64,000 nt of DNA from Actinomycetota bacterium (GTDB lineage Bacteria; Actinomycetota; Actinomycetes; JACCUZ01). Below, in pieces: positions 48,997 through 57,013 of this stretch. A program made the translations under genes and the position numbers. The first letter of the stretch is position 1. Each line of letters starts with the position of its first letter. The notes under the pieces are model-generated. The model was not told the DNA's origin and did not search any database. It saw only the letters and a program-made list of their open reading frames with translations. Location of the stretch: assembly GCA_030841035.1 (NCBI GenBank), contig JAVEDI010000022.1, positions 1 through 64,000 of the forward strand, written 5' to 3'.

Positions 48997-49272
48997 ATGC
49001 CAGAACTGGACATCACGGCGTCGGACGAACACGTGTACGACGTCACCGTGACCGCCGACGACGCGACCGAGACCCACCACCGCGTCACCGTGCCCGAGCG
49101 CTTCCTCACCGAGCACGGGCTCGCCGCGTCGCAGGAGCCGGTCCTGGTGCGCTCCTCGATGCAGTACCTGCTCGAGCGCGAGCCGCCCTCGGCCATCATG
49201 GCGGCCTTCACCCTCGAGGACATCGGCCGGCACTTCCCCGGCTACCCCGACGAGATCATGGCCCTGATCTAG
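48997..49272 (+). CDS. Conserved-looking 91-residue protein
   Basis: Small soluble protein with an AGGAGG ribosome site 5 nt upstream. It reads as a beta-rich first half (DVTVTADDATETHHRVTVPE) and a helical second half ending AFTLEDIGRHFPGYPDEIMA. No family recognised. It lies 32 nt before menF on the same strand, but menF has its own promoter-like box. Confidence 0.75.
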   Translation: MPELDITASDEHVYDVTVTADDATETHHRVTVPERFLTEHGLAASQEPVLVRSSMQYLLEREPPSAIMAAFTLEDIGRHFPGYPDEIMALI

Positions 49273-49290
49273 GGCCCGGCGGACCAGACG

Positions 49291-49296
49291 TAGGCT
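49291..49296 (+). promoter_or_regulatory. -10 box TAGGCT for leaderless menF
   Basis: TAGGCT ends 8 nt before the menF ATG (49305), with no ribosome site between. No -35 box recognised. Confidence 0.5.
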
Positions 49297-49304
49297 CCTG
49301 ACCC

Positions 49305-50579
49305 ATGACGGACGCTTCGGGACCGCCCGCCGCGGCGGCCCCTGGGGCGGACAGCACGCAGCCGCTCCCGGTGCGCTCGGAGGCCATCGACCTCACCGGG
49401 GGGCTGCTGCGCCGGCTGCCCTCCGCCGCAGGCGCGCTGGCCTGGCTGCGGCACGGGCAGGGGCTGGTCGGCTGGGGCGAGGTGGCCCGCCTCGAGGTGA
49501 CCGGGCCGGACCGTTTCGCCCTCGGCCAGCGGTGGTGGCGCGAGCAGGTCGAGCGCTTCAACGTCGAGGACGAGGTCGGCGTCGCCGGCAGCGGTCCGGT
49601 CGCCTTCGGCAGCTTCACCTTCGACGACGAGTCCGGCGAGCTGTCCGTGCTGGTGGTGCCCGAGGTGGTCCTCGGCCGTCGCGACGGCGTGGCCTGGCTC
49701 ACGACGATCGGTACGCCGCCGCGGCTCTCCTCGCCGCAGCCGCTGTCGGGTCCGGGACGGCTGACCTACTCCCGCGGCCAGACGTCGGTCACCGAGTTCG
49801 GCGCCGCGGTGGCCGAGGCGCTGGGGCACATCGCGGCCGGCGACCTGGCCAAGGTGGTGCTGGCCCACGACCTGCTGGCGACGGCCGAGGAGCCGATCGA
49901 CCCGCGCTACCTGCTGGCCGGTCTCGCCGAGCGCTACCCCGACTGCTGGACCTTCGCCGTGGGGGCGCTCGTCGGCGCCACTCCCGAGCTGCTGGTCGCG
50001 CTGCACGACGGCGAGGTCAGCGCGCGGGTGCTGGCCGGCACCACCGCGAGGGGCGGCGACGAGGCCGACGACCGGCGCCGGCACGCAGCACTCCTGGGCT
50101 CGGCCAAGGACCAGGAGGAGCACCGCTACGCCGCGGAGTCGCTGGTGGCCTCGCTGCGCCCGCGCTGCGTCTCGCTGTCCGACACCGGCGACCCCTACCT
50201 GCTGGACCTGTCCAACGTCGCGCACCTCGCGACCGACGTACGGGGCACGGTCGCGCCGGGCACCGACGTGCTCGACCTGGTGGCCGCGGTGCACCCCACG
50301 GCGGCCGTCGGTGGTACGCCGACACCGGCCGCGGTGGCGATGATCCGCGCGCTGGAGTCCATGGACCGGGGCCGCTACGCCGGCCCGGTCGGGTGGGTCG
50401 ACGCTGCCGGCGACGGCGAGTGGGGCATCGCGCTGCGCTGCGCCCAGCTCGAGGGGCGCACAGCGCGGCTGTTCGCCGGTTGCGGCATCGTGGCCGACTC
50501 GGACCCCGGTGGCGAGATGGCGGAGGCGCAGGCCAAGTTCCTGCCGGTCCGCGACGCCCTGGAGGGTGTCCGCTCCTAG
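49305..50579 (+). CDS. menF: Isochorismate synthase
   Basis: Chorismate-using enzyme, 424 residues, first step of menaquinone head-group synthesis. C-terminal chorismate-binding domain (about 160-424): GDLAKVVLAHDLLATAEEPI with the general-base Lys, VGATPELLVALHDGEVSARV, LAGTTARGGDE, AVHPTAAVGGTPTPAAVAMI and AGCGIVADSDPGGEMAEAQA with Mg-binding Glu residues. No glutamine amidotransferase partner nearby, so isochorismate rather than anthranilate or ADC synthase. Converges on menD with 19 nt between. Confidence 0.93.
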   Translation: MTDASGPPAAAAPGADSTQPLPVRSEAIDLTGGLLRRLPSAAGALAWLRHGQGLVGWGEVARLEVTGPDRFALGQRWWREQVERFNVEDEVGVAGSGPVAFGSFTFDDESGELSVLVVPEVVLGRRDGVAWLTTIGTPPRLSSPQPLSGPGRLTYSRGQTSVTEFGAAVAEALGHIAAGDLAKVVLAHDLLATAEEPIDPRYLLAGLAERYPDCWTFAVGALVGATPELLVALHDGEVSARVLAGTTARGGDEADDRRRHAALLGSAKDQEEHRYAAESLVASLRPRCVSLSDTGDPYLLDLSNVAHLATDVRGTVAPGTDVLDLVAAVHPTAAVGGTPTPAAVAMIRALESMDRGRYAGPVGWVDAAGDGEWGIALRCAQLEGRTARLFAGCGIVADSDPGGEMAEAQAKFLPVRDALEGVRS

Positions 50580-50598
50580 CCCGGCCGCTCGTCCCGCC

Positions 50599-52299
50599 TC
50601 AGCGGGGGATCGCCGCGGTCACGGCGGCAGCGAGGCGCTGCTCGAGGTCGCGGCGGCCCGCGCGGTCGGTGCGCACCTCGACCACCGAGATGCCGGCTCG
50701 CGGGCACAGCGCCTCGCGCAGCCCGTCGAGCGAGGTGGCGAGCGTGTAGGGCGTATGCGTCGCGGCGCACCACGCCGCGAGGTCGACGCCGTGCGGGGTG
50801 CCGAACAGCCGCTCGAACGGGGTCGCGTGCTCGCGAGCGCCCTGCTCCAGCGTGGTGAAGATGCCTCCGCCGTCGTCGTTGTTGACCACGATCGTGAGGT
50901 CCGGGCGTGGCTCGTCGGGGCCGATGACCAGGCCGGTGCCGTCGTGCAGGAACGTCAGGTCACCCACCAGGGCGTAGCCGTGCCCGCCCTGGTGCGCGAG
51001 GGCTGCCCCGACGGCCGTCGACACGGTCCCGTCGATGCCTGCCGCTCCCCTGTTGGCCAGCGCCAGCCGGTGCTCCCCGGCCCCGGGGCCGGTGGGCTCG
51101 CCGGGGGGCAGCGGGTCGTCCCACGGGTCGGCCAGGTCGAGGTCGCGGATGGAGGCCGACGAGCCGGCCACCAGCAGCCCCTGCGGCGGGACGGCAGCGC
51201 TGACCAGCCGTGCCAGGGACGGTCCCGACACCTCGTCGCCCAGCACGTGGGCGACTGCGGCGCACGCGGCCCGGTCGGCGTCCAGCCACCGGCCCAGCCA
51301 GCCGTCCGGAACGGCCCGCGCGGCGCCCGGGGTGACCCAGGAGGGCGCCACGGCCGAGGTCGTGACCGCGTGGGGGCGCCGCAGGTCCGACCAGGGGTTC
51401 CCGCGCGCCACCACGATCAGCTCGGCGTCGAGGCGGTCGAGCAGCCGGGTCACCGGCCGCGACAAGGTCGGCCGGCCGAACACGACGACCCGTTCGACCT
51501 GCGGTCCCAGCTCCTGCAGCAGCAACCGGTAGGTCGCGAGCGCGTTCGGGCCGCTGCGGGCCCCCGAGGCCGGCTCCGCGAGCAACGGCCAGCTCGCTGC
51601 CTCGGCCACCCGGCGCGCCTCCCACCCCGCGCCGTCACCCGCGACGACCACGGTGCGCGGCCCGGGATCGAGCAGCGTCACGGGCGGCCCGTCACCTGCC
51701 GGCTGGTCGCCGTCCCCCGGGTGCGGGTCGCCGTCCAGCGGCTCGGGCCAGGTCTGCGTGCCCTCGGGCAGCAGCGGGTCGCGGAAGGAGATGTTGAGCT
51801 GGACCGGTCCCCCGCGCCGTGCGTCGAGCAGTGCCGTCGCGACGGCACTGCGCCAGCCCGGCAGCTGGCCGCTCGACGCGTCGGGCGCCGGGATGTCGGC
51901 GTACGACACGACCGCGCGGCCGTAGAGGCGCTCCTGGTCGATCGTCTGGTTGGCACCGACGCGACGCAGCTCCGCGGGACGGTCGGCGGTGATCGCGACG
52001 AGCGGCACGCCGGCGTACGCCGCTTCGACGACGGCCGGGTGCAGGTTGACCGCCGCGGTGCCCGAGGTCGTCACGACCGGCACCGGGGTGCCGGACGCCT
52101 TGGCCAGCCCGAGGGCCAGGAACCCGGCAGTGCGCTCGTCGATGCGCACGTGCAGCCGCAGCCGGCGTTGCGCGTCGGCGGCGTGCAGCGCCAGGGCCAG
52201 CGGCGCCGATCGCGAGCCCGGGGACAGCACCGCCTCGCGGACCCCGCCGCGCACCAGCTCGTCGACGACCACCACGGCGAGCGCGGTCGAGGGGTTCAC
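50599..52299 (-). CDS. menD: SEPHCHC synthase MenD
   Basis: Thiamine-diphosphate enzyme, 566 residues, joining 2-oxoglutarate to isochorismate. N-terminal VLSPGSRSAPLALALH (near 24), the TPP-activating Glu in RIDERTAGFLALGLAKASGT (near 52), TTSGTAAVNLHPAVVEA, RPAELRRVGANQTIDQ, and the TPP/Mg motif GDLTFLHDGTGLV to VVNNDDGGGIF near the end. GTG start with TAGGGT 8 nt upstream (52308-52313), so probably leaderless. Confidence 0.95.
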   Translation of the reverse strand: MNPSTALAVVVVDELVRGGVREAVLSPGSRSAPLALALHAADAQRRLRLHVRIDERTAGFLALGLAKASGTPVPVVTTSGTAAVNLHPAVVEAAYAGVPLVAITADRPAELRRVGANQTIDQERLYGRAVVSYADIPAPDASSGQLPGWRSAVATALLDARRGGPVQLNISFRDPLLPEGTQTWPEPLDGDPHPGDGDQPAGDGPPVTLLDPGPRTVVVAGDGAGWEARRVAEAASWPLLAEPASGARSGPNALATYRLLLQELGPQVERVVVFGRPTLSRPVTRLLDRLDAELIVVARGNPWSDLRRPHAVTTSAVAPSWVTPGAARAVPDGWLGRWLDADRAACAAVAHVLGDEVSGPSLARLVSAAVPPQGLLVAGSSASIRDLDLADPWDDPLPPGEPTGPGAGEHRLALANRGAAGIDGTVSTAVGAALAHQGGHGYALVGDLTFLHDGTGLVIGPDEPRPDLTIVVNNDDGGGIFTTLEQGAREHATPFERLFGTPHGVDLAAWCAATHTPYTLATSLDGLREALCPRAGISVVEVRTDRAGRRDLEQRLAAAVTAAIPR

Positions 52300-52307
52300 G
52301 GGTCGTG

Positions 52308-52313
52308 ACCCTA
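52308..52313 (-). promoter_or_regulatory. -10 box TAGGGT for leaderless menD
   Basis: On the minus strand TAGGGT lies 8 nt before the menD GTG (52299). The gap between menD and menC (52300-52386) holds no other recognisable signal. Confidence 0.5.
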
Positions 52314-52386
52314 CCGACGGGTCGGGAGCGCCCGGAGATCCCGCGGCTGTGCCCTCGTCGATGCGCAGCGCGGCGCGGCGCTCCTG

Positions 52387-53337
52387 TCAGACCAGGCGCA
52401 CCTCGTGCAGCCGGTCGTGCCAGCGTCGCGCGGTGGGGTCGTCGGCGGCGACAGCGGCAGCGAGGTCCGGCTCGGGGCGGGACACCTCCAGCGCGCCGTC
52501 GACCACCTGCCAGGGCGTAGAGGTCACATCCCCGTCCAGCAGCGAGAGGGTCGCCAGCCCGCAGGCGTGGTCCAGCTCGGGCAGCGCGGCCGCCAGCGCG
52601 ACCCCGGCGGCGATGCCGACCGAGGTCTCCAGCGCGGAGGACACGACGACGGGCAGGCCGATCCGCTCGGCGACGCGCAGGCTCGCCGCGACCCCGCCGA
52701 GGGGAGCCACCTTGAGCACGGCGATGTCGGCGGCACCGAGGGCAGCCACGCGCAGCGGGTCCTCGGCCCGGCGGATCGACTCGTCGGCCGCGACCGGCAC
52801 GTCGACCCGGCGGCGTACCGCGGCCAGCTCCTCGACGGTGCGGCACGGCTGCTCGACGTACTCCAGGCCGCCGGCCGCCCGGTCGAGCAGCCGCACCATG
52901 CGCAGCGCCGTGTCGACGTCCCAGGCCCCGTTGGCGTCGACGCGCACCCGTCCCCCCGCGCCCAGCGCGTCGCGCACCGCTTCGACGCGGGCCAGGTCGT
53001 CGGCCTCGGACTGGCCGGGCTCGGCGACCTTCACCTTGGCCGTGCGGCAGCCCCGGGAGGCGAGCACCACCTCGCGCGCGAGGTCCGGGCCGACGGCGGG
53101 CACCGTGACGTTGACCGGCACCGACGTGCGCCGCGGCGACGGCCAGCCGACGTACGCCGCTTCGTGCGCCGCCCGCAGCCAGGGCGCGCTCTGCGCAGCG
53201 TCGTAGTCCCAGAACGGCGAGAACTCGCCCCAGCCGGAAGGACCGTGCAGCAGCATCCCCTCGCGTACGTCCACGCCGCGGAAGCGGGTGCGCATCGGGA
53301 TGGAGTAGACGAGGGGGTGCTCCTCGGACGCGGCCAC
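52387..53337 (-). CDS. menC: o-Succinylbenzoate synthase
   Basis: Enolase-superfamily dehydratase, 316 residues. Catalytic Lys pair in TAKVKVAEPG (near 120), metal ligands Asp in VRVDANGAWDVDTAL (near 150), Glu in EYVEQPCRTVEEL (near 175) and Asp in PVAADESIRR (near 200), and second Lys in DIAVLKVAPLGGVAA (near 222). GTG start 18 bp from the menB start on the other strand. Same strand as menD, downstream of it are 73 nt of spacer. Confidence 0.93.
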   Translation of the reverse strand: MAASEEHPLVYSIPMRTRFRGVDVREGMLLHGPSGWGEFSPFWDYDAAQSAPWLRAAHEAAYVGWPSPRRTSVPVNVTVPAVGPDLAREVVLASRGCRTAKVKVAEPGQSEADDLARVEAVRDALGAGGRVRVDANGAWDVDTALRMVRLLDRAAGGLEYVEQPCRTVEELAAVRRRVDVPVAADESIRRAEDPLRVAALGAADIAVLKVAPLGGVAASLRVAERIGLPVVVSSALETSVGIAAGVALAAALPELDHACGLATLSLLDGDVTSTPWQVVDGALEVSRPEPDLAAAVAADDPTARRWHDRLHEVRLV

Positions 53338-53342
53338 CGGCC

Positions 53343-53349
53343 TATCCTC
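53343..53349. promoter_or_regulatory. Overlapping divergent -10 boxes of menB and menC
   Basis: In the 18-bp gap, TATCCT (53343-53348, plus) lies 7 nt before the menB GTG, and GAGGAT (53344-53349, minus) lies 6 nt before the menC GTG. They share five base pairs. Neither gene has a Shine-Dalgarno sequence. -35 contacts would fall inside the opposite coding region. Confidence 0.5.
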
Positions 53350-53355
53350 GCGGAC

Positions 53356-54303
53356 GTGCCGAACGAGCCCCGAGATGACCAGGTGTCCGAGCTCTTCGAC
53401 CCCTCCGTGTGGCAGGCGGTGCCCGGCTTCGAGCTGACGGACCTGACCTATCACCGCTGCGTCGCGCAGGGACCGGCCGGTGCCACGGTGCGCATCGCGT
53501 TCGACCGGCCGCAGGTGCGAAACGCGTTCCGCCCGCACACGGTCGACGAGCTCTACCGCGTGCTCGACCACGCGCGCATGACGCCGGACGTCGGCTGCGT
53601 GCTGCTCACCGGCAACGGGCCCTCGCCGCGCGACGGCGGCTGGGCGTTCTGCAGCGGCGGGGACCAGCGGATCCGTGGCCGGTCCGGCTACCAGTACGCG
53701 ACGGGTGAGACGGCCGACACGGTCGACGCGGCGCGGGTCAAGGCCGCGGGCGGCCGGCTGCACATCCTCGAGGTGCAGCGGCTGATCCGCACGATGCCCA
53801 AGGTGGTGGTGGCCGTGGTGCCCGGGTGGGCGGCGGGCGGCGGCCACTCGCTGCACGTCGTGTGCGACCTGACGATCGCCTCGCGCGAGCACGCCCGGTT
53901 CAAGCAGACCGATGCCGACGTGGGCTCGTTCGACGCGGGCTACGGGTCGGCGTACCTCGCGAAGATGGTGGGCCAGAAGCGGGCGCGGGAGATCTTCTTC
54001 CTCGGCCGCACGTACGACGCCGAGACGATGCAGCAGATGGGCGCGGTCAACCTCGTCGCCGACCACGCCCTGCTGGAGCAGGTCGCGCTCGAGGTGGCCG
54101 CCGAGATCAACGGCAAGAGCCCGACCGCGCAGCGGATGCTGAAGTTCGCGTTCAACCTGCTCGACGACGGCTTGACGGGCCAGCAGGTGTTCGCGGGCGA
54201 GGCGACCCGGCTGGCCTACATGACCGACGAGGCCGTCGAAGGACGCGACTCCTTCCTGCAGAAGCGCGACCCCGACTGGTCGCCCTACCCGTGGTACTTC
54301 TGA
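53356..54303 (+). CDS. menB: 1,4-Dihydroxy-2-naphthoyl-CoA synthase
   Basis: Crotonase-family ring-closing enzyme, 315 residues. Features: RIAFDRPQVRNAFRPHTVDE (near 51), oxyanion-hole region CSGGDQRIRGRSGY (near 100), VVPGWAAGGGHSLHVVCDLT (near 155), and DVGSFDAGYGSAYLAKMVGQ with the catalytic Asp/Ser region (near 190). C-terminal DPDWSPYPWYF. GTG start 53356, leaderless by sequence. Confidence 0.95.
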   Translation: MPNEPRDDQVSELFDPSVWQAVPGFELTDLTYHRCVAQGPAGATVRIAFDRPQVRNAFRPHTVDELYRVLDHARMTPDVGCVLLTGNGPSPRDGGWAFCSGGDQRIRGRSGYQYATGETADTVDAARVKAAGGRLHILEVQRLIRTMPKVVVAVVPGWAAGGGHSLHVVCDLTIASREHARFKQTDADVGSFDAGYGSAYLAKMVGQKRAREIFFLGRTYDAETMQQMGAVNLVADHALLEQVALEVAAEINGKSPTAQRMLKFAFNLLDDGLTGQQVFAGEATRLAYMTDEAVEGRDSFLQKRDPDWSPYPWYF

Positions 54304-54403
54304 GCCCGACGGGGGTCGTGCGCGGGCGACCGACGACGCCGCGGGAGCACGTCGGCGACCGCGCGGACGAGACGGGCGGGCAACACCGGCGGCTGCGGCG
54401 CGG

Positions 54404-55585
54404 GTGCACCATCGACCCGGCGCAGCTGTCGACGCCTCCGACGGACCAGCCCTGAGCGCCCGGCCGCTGCGAGCACTCGGCGCGCGCCCGGGCGAGCTGA
54501 TAGCGGCGCTGCCGAGCGCGCTGGACGGGACAGGACCCGCGCTGCTGCCGCTGCCGTCGGGTCCCGCACGGGGCCCCGTGCGCGCCATGGGCCGGCCCGA
54601 GGTGCAGCTCGAGCGCGACGACGTGGCCCTCGTCGTGCCGACGTCCGGCTCGACCGGCGAGCCCAAGGGCGCACTGCTCACCACGGACGCGCTGCTGCAC
54701 TCGGCGCGCGCGACCCTCGACCGGCTCGGTGGCCCGGGGCACTGGCTGCTCGCGCTGCCGGTCACGCACATCGCGGGGCTGCAGGTGCTGGTGCGCTCGC
54801 TGGTGGGCGACCGCGAGCCCGAGGTGCTCGACCTCGACGAGGGCTTCGACGTCGACGCCTTCGCGGCGGCCACCGCACGGCTCGACCCGTCCGGCCGGCG
54901 CTACACCTCGTTGGTGCCGACACAGCTGCGCCGGCTGATGGACGCAGGCGTCGACCTCTCGCCGTACGACGCCGTGCTCGTGGGGGGTGCCGCGCTGCCC
55001 TTCGTGGCACCACCGAACGTCGTGCACACCTACGGGATGACCGAGACGTGCGGGGGCTGCGTCTACGACGGGTGGCCGCTGGACGGGGTCGATGTGCGCA
55101 TCGAGGCCGACCGCCGGGTCAGCCTCGGCGGGACGGTGGTCTTCGCGGGCTACCGGCTGCGTCCCGACCTCACTGCCGCGGCGCTGGCGGAGGGTCGCCA
55201 CGTCACTCAGGACCTCGGCCGGCTGCACCCGGACGGCCGGCTGGAGGTCCTCGGCCGGGCCGACGACGTGGTGCTCAGCGGCGGCGTCAACGTGGCGGCC
55301 GCGCTGGTGGAGCGGGCGCTGAGCGGTCATCCGGCGGTGGCAGCCGTCGCGGTGGTGGGTGCTCCCGACCGCGAGTGGGGCGAGCGGGTGGTGGCGGTCG
55401 TGCAGCCGAGGTACGTCGGCGGTGGTCCTGCGCTCGAGCAGCTGCGGGCGTTCGCCGCCGATCGGCTCGAACCGGCCGCCCTCCCGAGACAGGTGGTGGT
55501 CGTCGACACGCTGCCCCTGCTGCCCTCCGGCAAGCCGGACAGGTCGGCCCTGCGTACCCTCGTCGCCGGCACCCCCGCCCCCTGA
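54404..55585 (+). CDS. menE: o-Succinylbenzoate-CoA ligase
   Basis: ANL-family adenylating ligase, 393 residues, short like other actinobacterial MenE. ATP loop VVPTSGSTGEPKGALLTT (near 76), VHTYGMTETCGGCVYDGWPL (A5 motif, near 207), LGRADDVVLSGGVNVAAALV (A8 hinge, near 284) and the catalytic Lys in LPLLPSGKPDRSAL near the end. GTG 54404 is the best start but the first 20 residues are weakly supported. The 100 nt after menB hold no other clear gene. Confidence 0.92.
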   Translation: MHHRPGAAVDASDGPALSARPLRALGARPGELIAALPSALDGTGPALLPLPSGPARGPVRAMGRPEVQLERDDVALVVPTSGSTGEPKGALLTTDALLHSARATLDRLGGPGHWLLALPVTHIAGLQVLVRSLVGDREPEVLDLDEGFDVDAFAAATARLDPSGRRYTSLVPTQLRRLMDAGVDLSPYDAVLVGGAALPFVAPPNVVHTYGMTETCGGCVYDGWPLDGVDVRIEADRRVSLGGTVVFAGYRLRPDLTAAALAEGRHVTQDLGRLHPDGRLEVLGRADDVVLSGGVNVAAALVERALSGHPAVAAVAVVGAPDREWGERVVAVVQPRYVGGGPALEQLRAFAADRLEPAALPRQVVVVDTLPLLPSGKPDRSALRTLVAGTPAP

Positions 55586-55615
55586 CACCGAGCGGCGACA
55601 CCCCCGAGGAGACCG

Positions 55616-56485
55616 ATGGCCAGCGCCGGACAGTGGCTCGAGGGCGCCCGCCCCCGCACCCTGCCCGCCGCGATCGCACCGGTGACGGCGGGCACCGGGG
55701 CAGCGGCCGCGGCGGAGGGCTTCGTGGCCTGGAAGGCGCTGCTCGCGCTGCTCGTCGCGCTCGCGCTGCAGGTCGGGGTCAACTACGCCAACGACTACAG
55801 CGACGGGCTGCGCGGCACCGACGCGCAACGGGTCGGCCCGCTGCGGCTGGTCGGCTCGGGAGCGGCGCGCGCGTCGACCGTCCGTGCCGCGGCACTGGCC
55901 TGCTTCGGAGTCGCGGCCGTGCTCGGCCTCGTGCTCGCGCTCGCGTCGTCGTGGTGGCTCCTCCTGATCGGGGCGGCGGCCATCGTGGCGGCGTGGTTCT
56001 ACACCGGGGGCCGGCGCCCCTACGGCTACCAGGGGCTCGGCGAGCTCTCGGTCTTCGTGTTCTTCGGGCTCGTCGCCACCGTCGGCACGACGTTCGTCCA
56101 GGCCGGGGACGTCACCACCGCCTCGGTGCTGGCCGGCGTCGGCTGCGGGGCGCTCGCGTGCGCCATCCTCGTCGCCAACAACCTGCGTGACGTGGACACC
56201 GACCGCACGGCCGGCAAGCACACGCTCGCGGTGCGGCTGGGCGAGTCCCGCACCCGGGTGCTGTACGTCGTCCTGGTGGCGCTGCCCTTCGCCGCGCTGG
56301 TGCCCGTAGCGCTGGCTCACCCACCCGCGCTGGCGGCGCTGGCCGGCGCGGGCGTGCTGGTCCGCCCGGTGCGCGCCGTGCTGGGTGGGGCACGTGGCCG
56401 CACCCTGGTGCCGGTGCTCACGTCGACCGGCAGCGCGCTGCTGCTCTACGGCGTGCTCCTGGGCGCCGGCCTGGCCCTGGGCTGA
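55616..56485 (+). CDS. menA: 1,4-Dihydroxy-2-naphthoate polyprenyltransferase
   Basis: UbiA-superfamily membrane enzyme, 289 residues, about eight helices, attaching the polyprenyl tail. First Asp motif VNYANDYSDGLRGTDAQR (near 58) and second NNLRDVDTDRTAGKHTLAVR (near 186). N-terminal WLEGARPRTLPAAIAPVTAG is typical of MenA. GAGGAG ribosome site; 30 nt after menE, probably the same transcript. Confidence 0.95.
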   Translation: MASAGQWLEGARPRTLPAAIAPVTAGTGAAAAAEGFVAWKALLALLVALALQVGVNYANDYSDGLRGTDAQRVGPLRLVGSGAARASTVRAAALACFGVAAVLGLVLALASSWWLLLIGAAAIVAAWFYTGGRRPYGYQGLGELSVFVFFGLVATVGTTFVQAGDVTTASVLAGVGCGALACAILVANNLRDVDTDRTAGKHTLAVRLGESRTRVLYVVLVALPFAALVPVALAHPPALAALAGAGVLVRPVRAVLGGARGRTLVPVLTSTGSALLLYGVLLGAGLALG

Positions 56486-56533
56486 GGCCGAGCCGAGACA
56501 GCGAAAAGCGTGGTGGCCGGGCTACGCTCAGGC

Positions 56534-56557
56534 ATGAGGTACCTGCACCCATGGTGA
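56534..56557 (+). CDS. Possible 7-residue leader peptide
   Basis: ATG 56534 opens MRYLHPW, ending in a TGA that overlaps GTG 56554 of the following gene (GTGA). A -10 hexamer TACGCT (56523-56528) ends 5 nt before its ATG, so the leader would be translated from a leaderless message. Could be chance, but the arrangement suits stop-start coupling. Confidence 0.3.
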   Translation: MRYLHPW

Positions 56558-56994
56558 GAGTTCTGGTCTACGCCCTGCCGATGATGCTGGCCGTCTACGC
56601 CCTGGTGGACTGCCTGCAGACGCCCACCGACGAGGTGCGGACGCTGCCCCGGATCGCCTGGCTGGCCGTGATCGTGGTGTTCGTGTTCGTCGGCCCGATC
56701 GCCTGGCTGCTCGCCGGCCGCGAGCGCAGCGCCCTCGGCGCCCTGTTCCGGCCCGCCCAGCAGGCCGGCGTCCCGAGGCCGGCCGCGCGACGGACTCTCG
56801 CGCCCGACGACGACCCCGACTTCCTGCGCAAGCTCGGGCGCGGCCGGCCGAGCGCCCCCCGGCGGCCCCCGAGCACCGACGAGGACGCCCTGCTCGAGGA
56901 GTGGGAGCGCGACCTGCGCCGCCCGGAGCCCCGCGACGGGGGCCCGGACGACGAGGGCCCGGCCACGGCCGGCGACGGCGCCCCGCGCGCCTGA
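56551..56994 (+). CDS. PLDc_N-domain membrane protein
   Basis: A 147-residue protein: one helix at the N-terminus (about 3-20, VRVLVYALPMMLAVYALVDC), a second (about 35-55, IAWLAVIVVFVFVGPIAWLL), then a long disordered Arg/Pro/Asp tail. The two-helix part matches the PLDc_N domain (phospholipase D-nuclease N-terminal), found as stand-alone actinobacterial proteins of unknown function. ATG 56551 or GTG 56554. Downstream of menA by 65 nt. Confidence 0.85.
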   Translation: MVRVLVYALPMMLAVYALVDCLQTPTDEVRTLPRIAWLAVIVVFVFVGPIAWLLAGRERSALGALFRPAQQAGVPRPAARRTLAPDDDPDFLRKLGRGRPSAPRRPPSTDEDALLEEWERDLRRPEPRDGGPDDEGPATAGDGAPRA

Positions 56995-57013
56995 CGCCCC
57001 CGAGCACCGACGC

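Noticed and set aside
54303-54403. A small gene between menB and menE
   Set aside because: Only short Arg-rich frames without a ribosome site occur in these 100 nt.
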